Source: a virus
Strand: one strand, 5' to 3'
DNA length: 41,525 nucleotides
IMG/VR virus record: IMGVR_UViG_3300042731_010110
Coordinates: 1 to 41,525 of that record
Every line of letters begins with the position of its first letter. Position 1 is the first letter of the stretch. Under the pieces are notes generated by a model. That model was not told where the DNA came from. It ran no database searches and was given only the letters and a program-made list of their open reading frames with translations. A program made the position numbers and the translations under genes. This document shows positions 37,551 to 41,525 of this stretch, piece after piece.

Positions 37551-38588
37551 TTATATATTCTTAATATCGAGTTTTCGATATTCTTTCCCAATCTTAATCA
37601 ACCCGGCCGATTCAACCGCCGAGAATAATTCCTTATTTTTTCTTAATTCCTTGACGCTGATTGTTTCTCGTCCCGGAATTTCGGAAGCAGACGCCAGAGT
37701 GATTCCTTCCGGAGTCTGCAGATATTGATTTCCGCCGAGATAGAGGCCCAGGGCGTTTTTTATATCGTCTTTCTTTTTCCCGATATCTTTTTCCTTTTCC
37801 AATAATTTCGCGTATTCCTGAAGCATTGATCGGCATTTAAATTCATCATCTCCGGAAACAACCGTTTTGGTATCCGGTTTAAAATTAGGGAAAAGCCGGA
37901 CAACATCATCCCATGTTTCCGGTTTCGGCGATTCGTCTTGATCGACAAGATCAAGCATTCGTTCTGCGAGAGTCAAAAGCGCGTTACAAGTTTTTTTACT
38001 ATAATCAATCGGACCGTATAGACGCCAATCGTAACCGCCGATCAAGACGGCGACGTAGGAAACAGAGATTCCGTAACAAAACATTTCCCACTGTTCCTGC
38101 AGATACACAGACAGAGGAATTCCGGAAGAGGAAAAATCCTCAGGATCATATCCTTTATTTTTGTCTTTCTTTCTCGATCCGGCCGCAAACTCACCGGTAT
38201 TTTTTGCCTGAATGATAATCGGGAAATCGCCGGACAGATCCAAAAGGTCCGCATGTGCGCAAAGACGATTTCCGGCCATGGCCTCGGTCCAGGAATGCAA
38301 ATCATTAAATTTTTCTTTTCCGTCGAGCCGGGAATAAATAAAGCCGTTAGCAAAATTTTCTCCGTAGACTTTCCGGACATATTCGCCCAGGATCATGGGT
38401 TCCTGTTTGTGTCCCCATGCGGTCCGGTTGTTTCCCTGAAATGGCTCAGTTCTTCCGGTCAGTTCTTCCCAGAGTTGCAGCGGTGTTTTATACGGATTTA
38501 TTCCGGAAATCGTCGCCATGTCGGACGCCCCGATATATTTTCGACCTTTTGAAAAATTGCGGTCGGTCATGTATGTAAAATTATTCAT
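37551..38588 (-). CDS. YqaJ-type viral recombinase exonuclease
   Basis: A lambda-exo-like 5'-3' exonuclease for phage recombination. YIGASDMATISGINPYKTPLQLWEELTG at residues 18-45, RTAWGHKQEPMILGEY (catalytic Glu region), AHADLLDLSGDFPIIIQAKNTG (D...E/Q-x-K site; Gln stands where Glu is usual) and YLQEQWEMFCYG form the family fold. A C-terminal 100 residues of helix (LLEKEKDIGKKKDDIKNALG) is the usual YqaJ-associated end. ATG 38588 overlaps the HTH gene stop (ATGA). Confidence 0.88.
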   Translation of the reverse strand: MNNFTYMTDRNFSKGRKYIGASDMATISGINPYKTPLQLWEELTGRTEPFQGNNRTAWGHKQEPMILGEYVRKVYGENFANGFIYSRLDGKEKFNDLHSWTEAMAGNRLCAHADLLDLSGDFPIIIQAKNTGEFAAGSRKKDKNKGYDPEDFSSSGIPLSVYLQEQWEMFCYGISVSYVAVLIGGYDWRLYGPIDYSKKTCNALLTLAERMLDLVDQDESPKPETWDDVVRLFPNFKPDTKTVVSGDDEFKCRSMLQEYAKLLEKEKDIGKKKDDIKNALGLYLGGNQYLQTPEGITLASASEIPGRETISVKELRKNKELFSAVESAGLIKIGKEYRKLDIKNI

Positions 38589-38806
38589 CTTGTTATCCTC
38601 TGCGGCGGAGGGTCCGGAATATCCGGGCCGGTTTTTACAAAAGCGATTTCATTTTCTTTGCAGAATTTTATTAAATCTTTTTCATTTATTTTAAGGGAAG
38701 GCCGAATATAATCATTTTTTTCGGCTTTCAATAGTCCTTCTGATATCCATTTTCTCACCGTCTGTTCGGTGCGCCCGGTCAGTTCTGAAACTTCTTTTAC
38801 TGTCAT
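38585..38806 (-). CDS. MerR/excisionase-type HTH protein
   Basis: A 73-residue protein. MTVKEVSELTGRTEQTVRKW is a helix-turn-helix of the MerR/HTH_17 kind (V-x-E-V-S-x-x-T-G ... T-V-R-x-W-I), followed by ISEGLLKAEK. The tail is proline-rich (DIPDPPPQ). First gene of the recombination operon, just downstream of the palindromic promoter, with GGAGG before the ATG. It could be a regulator or an excisionase. Confidence 0.75.
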   Translation of the reverse strand: MTVKEVSELTGRTEQTVRKWISEGLLKAEKNDYIRPSLKINEKDLIKFCKENEIAFVKTGPDIPDPPPQRITR

Positions 38807-38834
38807 TTATTTCCACCTCCATTTCAGTCCGTCA

Positions 38835-38864
38835 ATTATATATTATTATATATAATTATGTCAA
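38835..38864 (-). promoter_or_regulatory. Recombination operon promoter with palindromic operator
   Basis: On the minus strand TTGACA (38859-38864), 18-base spacer, TATAAT (38835-38840). Third copy of the promoter/operator found at 7102-7131 and 18013-18042. Confidence 0.85.
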
Positions 38865-38867
38865 TAG

Positions 38868-38896
38868 TTGATTTGATTTTTTTTTCGTGGTATTAT
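38868..38896 (+). promoter_or_regulatory. Lysis operon promoter
   Basis: TTGATT (38868-38873), 17-base spacer, TATTAT (38891-38896), 28 bases before ATG 38925. It starts four bases from the opposite promoter, so the two compete or share a regulator. Confidence 0.6.
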
Positions 38897-38924
38897 CAAA
38901 AAAATCGGGAGGGCTTGGCTTATA

Positions 38925-39248
38925 ATGGACATTGCGACAATTATCAGTATCGGGACATTATTGACGATGTTGACCGGCTTTATTCTTTTCTATCAGAAAC
39001 AGCGGACACAATTAAAAGATCGGATGAAAGACGAGTACGAAAAAGGGGTACAGCGTGGAAAAGATGAGGCTGAAATGGCAGCAATAAAAAAATCTTTAGA
39101 TGCGAGTCATGATAAACATCGGAAAACAGTAATTGACATGGAAGAAATTGTTAAAAGATTGACAGAACTCGAAGCCCAAAATTCTATGATGTGTGAAACG
39201 CTAAAAAGAATTGAATCAAAAATTGATAACCGGGATGACGGAAAATGA
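38925..39248 (+). CDS. Membrane-anchored coiled-coil protein, holin/XhlA-like
   Basis: A 107-residue protein with an N-terminal membrane segment (IATIISIGTLLTMLTGFILFY, residues 3-23) and a charged coiled coil (EEIVKRLTELEAQNSMMCETLKRIESKI). This plan is that of haemolysin XhlA-type or holin-accessory proteins at the start of lysis cassettes. Position before the peptidase supports it. GGGAGGG lies 13 bases before the ATG. Confidence 0.65.
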   Translation: MDIATIISIGTLLTMLTGFILFYQKQRTQLKDRMKDEYEKGVQRGKDEAEMAAIKKSLDASHDKHRKTVIDMEEIVKRLTELEAQNSMMCETLKRIESKIDNRDDGK

Positions 39249-39853
39249 ATACATTGAAACGGCAAGATTATTACAGCCAGAATAATAATCGGTTCCGGCC
39301 TTTGGGGGCCTGCAATTGGACGTCTGTCGTTATGGCAGCCTGTCAATCCGGGATAAAAGAGGCAGAACTTTTATCCCGAGTCGCGCACTGGAATAAAATT
39401 AACGGGTGGAAATATTCGCAGCCAGAAGATTCCGGAATGGCGTTTACTCAAGCAGATAAATACCGGGATATTGCGCGAGGGAGTTTTCCTCAATCGGACA
39501 AATACCCGGAACAATCCTGGAACGCCCTGAAATCAGCGTTTAATGACTGGATAGGGGAAGATTTGGCTTTTATTCTTTGGGATCAGACCGAGGAAGAAAT
39601 TCTTGATAAGCTGGCGGCAGGGTTCGGCGCTGTTGTCTGTGGCGATTTTCCGACAACCAAAGGGCATTTTGTTAATGTAGGCGGGATCAATTTTGATACT
39701 GTTACAATTAACGACCCGCATGGAAACCCGTTGGACGGCTATAAAACAACCGACGGGTATAATATTCATATTCCAATCGAAATGTTTAGAACGATAATTC
39801 ATGGCCCAGGGCCAGGGCGATACCGCGTATTGTATGTGAGGCCGAGAGAATGA
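39245..39853 (+). CDS. C39-like cysteine peptidase, probable endolysin
   Basis: A 202-residue protein between membrane-protein genes of the lysis cassette. GACNWTSVVMAAC near residue 21 supplies the Cys nucleophile in the P/G-x-C-x-x-T/A setting of papain-like C39_2 peptidases; GHFVNVGGINFDTVTINDPHGN near 140-160 supplies His and Asp. ICEWDQTEEEILDKLAAGFGAVV-type helix lies between them. It would cleave peptidoglycan cross-bridges. No signal peptide, so it depends on a holin. The start overlaps the previous gene (ATGA). Confidence 0.75.
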   Translation: MNTLKRQDYYSQNNNRFRPLGACNWTSVVMAACQSGIKEAELLSRVAHWNKINGWKYSQPEDSGMAFTQADKYRDIARGSFPQSDKYPEQSWNALKSAFNDWIGEDLAFILWDQTEEEILDKLAAGFGAVVCGDFPTTKGHFVNVGGINFDTVTINDPHGNPLDGYKTTDGYNIHIPIEMFRTIIHGPGPGRYRVLYVRPRE

Positions 39854-40080
39854 AAATTTCCGGCAGAAAAATGTTTGTTTTCGTTTTACTTACCGTTTTG
39901 TTTTCCGCCGCGGTCGTTGTTTTTCTCATTTTTTCCGGGATGGAAAATAAATCAGGGGTTCTGATTGCCTGGTTCACGGCGGAAACGACCTTGGCCGGGT
40001 TTGTTGTCGGGGCCAATATGCTCGAGAAAAATAAAAGAATTCAGACGGGATCTTATCAGGACCCCACGGAGGGAAAATGA
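39850..40080 (+). CDS. Holin-like protein with two membrane segments
   Basis: A 76-residue protein with hydrophobic segments at residues 8-29 (MFVFVLLTVLFSAAVVVFLIF) and 37-55 (VLIAWFTAETTLAGFVVGA) and a charged C-terminus (MLEKNKRIQTG). Size and topology fit class II holins. The start shares ATGA with the endolysin stop. Confidence 0.72.
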   Translation: MKISGRKMFVFVLLTVLFSAAVVVFLIFSGMENKSGVLIAWFTAETTLAGFVVGANMLEKNKRIQTGSYQDPTEGK

Positions 40081-40433
40081 ATGGGAAAAGTAAGGCTGTT
40101 TTTATTCTTTCTGGCGTTATCGTTTTGCTTATCGCCGGATTGTTTTTGTCAATGCGTGCCTGTTTCCGATCTAATTCCGATTTATCAGAAATACGAGACA
40201 TTAACCGAGGACTTGAGCTTATCAATATTGACCTTGTCGAGCGAGAACGAACAACAAAAATTTTATATCAAGAGCTTGGAAAACTCCAAATTGAAGCAAG
40301 CGGAATTACTACTGACCTTGCAGAATCAGAGCAACGAGAAGGACAAGAAATTACAACAGCAAGCGGAATTATTGAAGAGTTCAGATCAAACAATAAAGAA
40401 TTTAAATCTCTCATTGAAAAAGGAAAAAACTAA
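40077..40433 (+). CDS. i-spanin-like protein
   Basis: A 118-residue protein with one N-terminal membrane segment (AVFILSGVIVLLIAGLFLSM, residues 7-26) and a long periplasmic helical part with coiled-coil heptads (ERERTTKILYQELGKLQIEASGI ... EFRSNNKEFKSLIEKGKN). It overlaps the holin stop (ATGA) and is overlapped over its whole length by the next frame, whose ATG is four bases downstream. Role would be joining inner to outer membrane in the last lysis step. Confidence 0.62.
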   Translation: MNGKSKAVFILSGVIVLLIAGLFLSMRACFRSNSDLSEIRDINRGLELINIDLVERERTTKILYQELGKLQIEASGITTDLAESEQREGQEITTASGIIEEFRSNNKEFKSLIEKGKN

Positions 40434-40524
40434 AAGTTGGTTTATAGGGTTTGGAATTGGGCTCTCAGCCGCGTTTGTTATTGCCGCGGGTTCTTCAGCC
40501 GCGGTTTATTTTTTGGCAAAATAA
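40081..40524 (+). CDS. Spanin-like protein in the +1 frame: signal/lipobox region, coiled coil, C-terminal membrane segment
   Basis: A 147-residue protein: signal-like start (LFLFFLALSFCLSPDCFCQC) rich in cysteine with possible lipidation near residues 16-25, a coiled-coil middle (SENEQQKFYIKSLENSKLKQAELL) and a C-terminal membrane segment (WFIGFGIGLSAAFVIAAGSSA). N-terminal lipid anchor plus C-terminal membrane segment is the plan of one-piece spanins (u-spanins, as in phage T1). It overlaps the i-spanin frame completely and continues 91 bases further. Both frames have sensible proteins; one may be dominant. Confidence 0.62.
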   Translation: MGKVRLFLFFLALSFCLSPDCFCQCVPVSDLIPIYQKYETLTEDLSLSILTLSSENEQQKFYIKSLENSKLKQAELLLTLQNQSNEKDKKLQQQAELLKSSDQTIKNLNLSLKKEKTKSWFIGFGIGLSAAFVIAAGSSAAVYFLAK

Positions 40525-40526
40525 GA

Positions 40527-40546
40527 GCCCGGTTTTTACACCGGGC
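40527..40546. terminator. Stem-loop after the lysis cassette
   Basis: GCCCGG (40527-40532), eight-base loop, CCGGGC (40541-40546), three bases after the spanin stop. A clear T-run is missing on the plus strand, while on the minus strand it is followed by TCTTATTTT, so it may end both converging transcripts. Confidence 0.5.
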
Positions 40547-40586
40547 AAAGATAAGGGGGATAAGATATTATAAAGGGCAACGCCCA

Positions 40587-40817
40587 TTATAGTCCGTATA
40601 TTTTTTGTAGTGTTTTCGCTCGATCAAATGCGGTAATTCTTTTTCCTCCGAGAGTAAACACCGGTTCAATCAGAATATTTCCGATTCCGCCGCCTTCAAA
40701 ATTTTCAGGATCAGTGATTTTCATGCCGGTTATTTTTTCAACCTCGGCGATCGATCCGGCGTATCGTTTTGTGTGATCCGGATATAAAATCCTGAAAAAC
40801 ATTGGTTTCTTTTTCAT
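40587..40817 (-). CDS. Hypothetical protein
   Basis: A 76-residue protein (MKKKPMFFRILYPDHTKRYA ... RAKTLQKIYGL) with a Gly-rich middle (FEGGGIGNILIEP). ATG 40817 shares ATGA with the upstream stop. Convergent with the lysis cassette. Unknown function. Confidence 0.55.
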   Translation of the reverse strand: MKKKPMFFRILYPDHTKRYAGSIAEVEKITGMKITDPENFEGGGIGNILIEPVFTLGGKRITAFDRAKTLQKIYGL

Positions 40818-40990
40818 GCCATCCGCCTTCCTTTTTCGACCATTTCAGATCTTACGTTTTTAACATGTTTTCCATCTTTCGATGTCAATACAAGATCGCC
40901 GTGGTTGTTAACGATCCGGGTTCTCCATTTTGTTTGCAGTTCTCGCCTCGTGTAGTACCAATTCTCAATTTTATACTTTTCAACCAGCAT
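40814..40990 (-). CDS. Small basic protein
   Basis: A 58-residue protein (MLVEKYKIENWYYTRRELQT ... GDLVLTSKDGKHVKNVRSE), basic and beta-rich. AAGGAGG lies seven bases before ATG 40990. Its stop overlaps the next start (ATGA). Unknown function. Confidence 0.55.
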   Translation of the reverse strand: MLVEKYKIENWYYTRRELQTKWRTRIVNNHGDLVLTSKDGKHVKNVRSEMVEKGRRMA

Positions 40991-40991
40991 C

Positions 40992-41200
40992 TCAATTCCT
41001 CCTTAAAACACCCCCGGCCAGAAAATCTACTCGACCGGGGGACCGTAGCAGGTTACGCAGCAGAATCCTCACGCCGTCTTTTCGGTTTCCGGGCCGGGGG
41101 AAATACTTAATCTCTTCTGTTATATTGTCGGGAAAAAATCCTTTGCAGTGTTCCAATTTCCAACAGCGTCAAATTCACTTCTCATTTTGTTGATAGTCAT
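40992..41200 (-). CDS. Small gene needing a -1 frameshift at T TTT TTC
   Basis: ATG 41200 follows GGAGG. The zero frame gives only 26 residues (MTINKMRSEFDAVGNWNTAK-DFFPTI, stop at 41120). At the minus-strand heptamer T-TTT-TTC (41132-41138) a -1 slip continues as FFPDNITEEIKYFPRPGNRK... to a stop at 40992, which ends just before the next ATG. The joined product is about 69 residues. Programmed frameshift, a real one-base deletion, or a homopolymer sequencing error cannot be told apart here. Confidence 0.45.
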
Positions 41201-41259
41201 ACTATCCTCCAGGGTTAAGGTTCCTCAACCATAATTCCGGCATAATCCAGCCGCCCGGC

Positions 41260-41279
41260 CCCTCTTCCGAAGAAGAGGG
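41260..41279. terminator. Perfect hairpin, possible terminator or processing site
   Basis: CCCTCTTC-CGAA-GAAGAGGG, eight-base stem with a tetraloop, in the 41201-41294 gap after the partial gene. No T-run follows on either strand. No gene in this gap. Confidence 0.45.
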
Positions 41280-41294
41280 CTGGGGTAGTAAAGA

Positions 41295-41525
41295 TTAAAG
41301 TTTGTTGTAATCAAATCGGGGGAAAATCCAGTATTCGTTATCGTCTTCATCAACATCTTTTACGGCAAAAACGGGTACATATATTAAAGAATAAGGGTCG
41401 ATCCAATAAGCATTACCACCGGGATGGCAACCAGGTTTTTTTATTCTAAGTTCCCCGACTTCTTCTGAAAGACATTCAAAATCATAATCCGAAGGATTAT
41501 AAAGTTTAACCCAACAGTCCCCAAA
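41295..41525 (-). CDS. Partial hypothetical protein at the window edge
   Basis: The C-terminal 76 residues of a minus-strand protein whose start lies beyond the window: FGDCWVKLYNPSDYDFECLS ... KDVDEDDNEYWIFPRFDYNKL. Acidic and aromatic, with GCHPGGNAYWIDPYS in the middle. No family recognised. Confidence 0.55.
   Translation of the reverse strand, partial: FGDCWVKLYNPSDYDFECLSEEVGELRIKKPGCHPGGNAYWIDPYSLIYVPVFAVKDVDEDDNEYWIFPRFDYNKL

Noticed and set aside
1-41525. Integrase, transposase or attachment site
   Set aside because: No tyrosine or serine recombinase motif or DDE transposase was seen; no direct repeats that look like att cores at the edges.

Overview
This window is almost all of a temperate-style, contractile-tailed (myovirus-like) phage or prophage genome. 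It is AT-rich, its genes are packed with 1-4 bp start/stop overlaps, and ribosome sites are of the GGAGG type. Structural families visible by eye are a PBSX-type large terminase, a DUF1073 portal, an SPP1 gp7/Mu F-type head protein, DUF2213 and DUF2184 capsid genes, a DUF3383 tail sheath, a tail tube, a frameshifted tail chaperone, a tape measure, baseplate plug/V/W/J genes, a DUF2612 tip protein and a fibre. The bacterial host cannot be fixed from sequence. A signal-peptide outer-membrane-type moron and double-membrane lysis genes argue for a Gram-negative, possibly spirochaete-like host (inference). No integrase was found.

Layout. (1) 57-11130, minus strand: early operon with a ribbon-helix-helix regulator, a TOPRIM primase-helicase, many small proteins, two tRNA-like genes, an Imm-5-like alanine-repeat protein, a VRR-NUC nuclease, a pyrimidine-dimer glycosylase, a radical SAM enzyme, two DNA methyltransferases (one interrupted by TGA) and a superfamily 2 helicase. 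(2) 11131-11576: divergent control region with AT-rich DNA and many TGTTCA/TGAACA iterons. (3) 11577-34753, plus strand: packaging, head, connector, tail, baseplate and fibre genes. This run is broken by a reversed moron cassette (16619-18042) and by a terminator plus a 135-bp hairpin element (20701-20911). (4) 34750-36305: morons around the end of the late operon. (5) 36306-38864, minus strand: HTH protein, YqaJ exonuclease, small gene, gp3-like protein. (6) 38925-40524, plus strand: lysis cassette with a C39-type peptidase, holin-like proteins and two spanin-like proteins in overlapping frames. (7) 40587-41525, minus strand: small hypothetical genes, one with a perfect slippery heptamer, and a partial gene at the edge.

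Three minus-strand operons (starting near 38806, 17991 and 7071) share the same sigma70-type promoter, TTGACA-18 bp-TATAAT, with an inverted repeat across spacer and -10, so one phage repressor may control all three.

The most unusual feature is a nucleotidyltransferase-like domain that occurs twice. One copy is fused, with a cupin domain, to the C-terminus of the portal protein. The other is a free protein about 70% identical, encoded in the reversed moron cassette directly behind a shortened copy of the Imm-5-like gene. DUF1073 portals are the group in which the anti-CBASS domain Acb1 was described as a C-terminal partner, so the portal tail may be an interchangeable slot for counter-defence or effector cargo.
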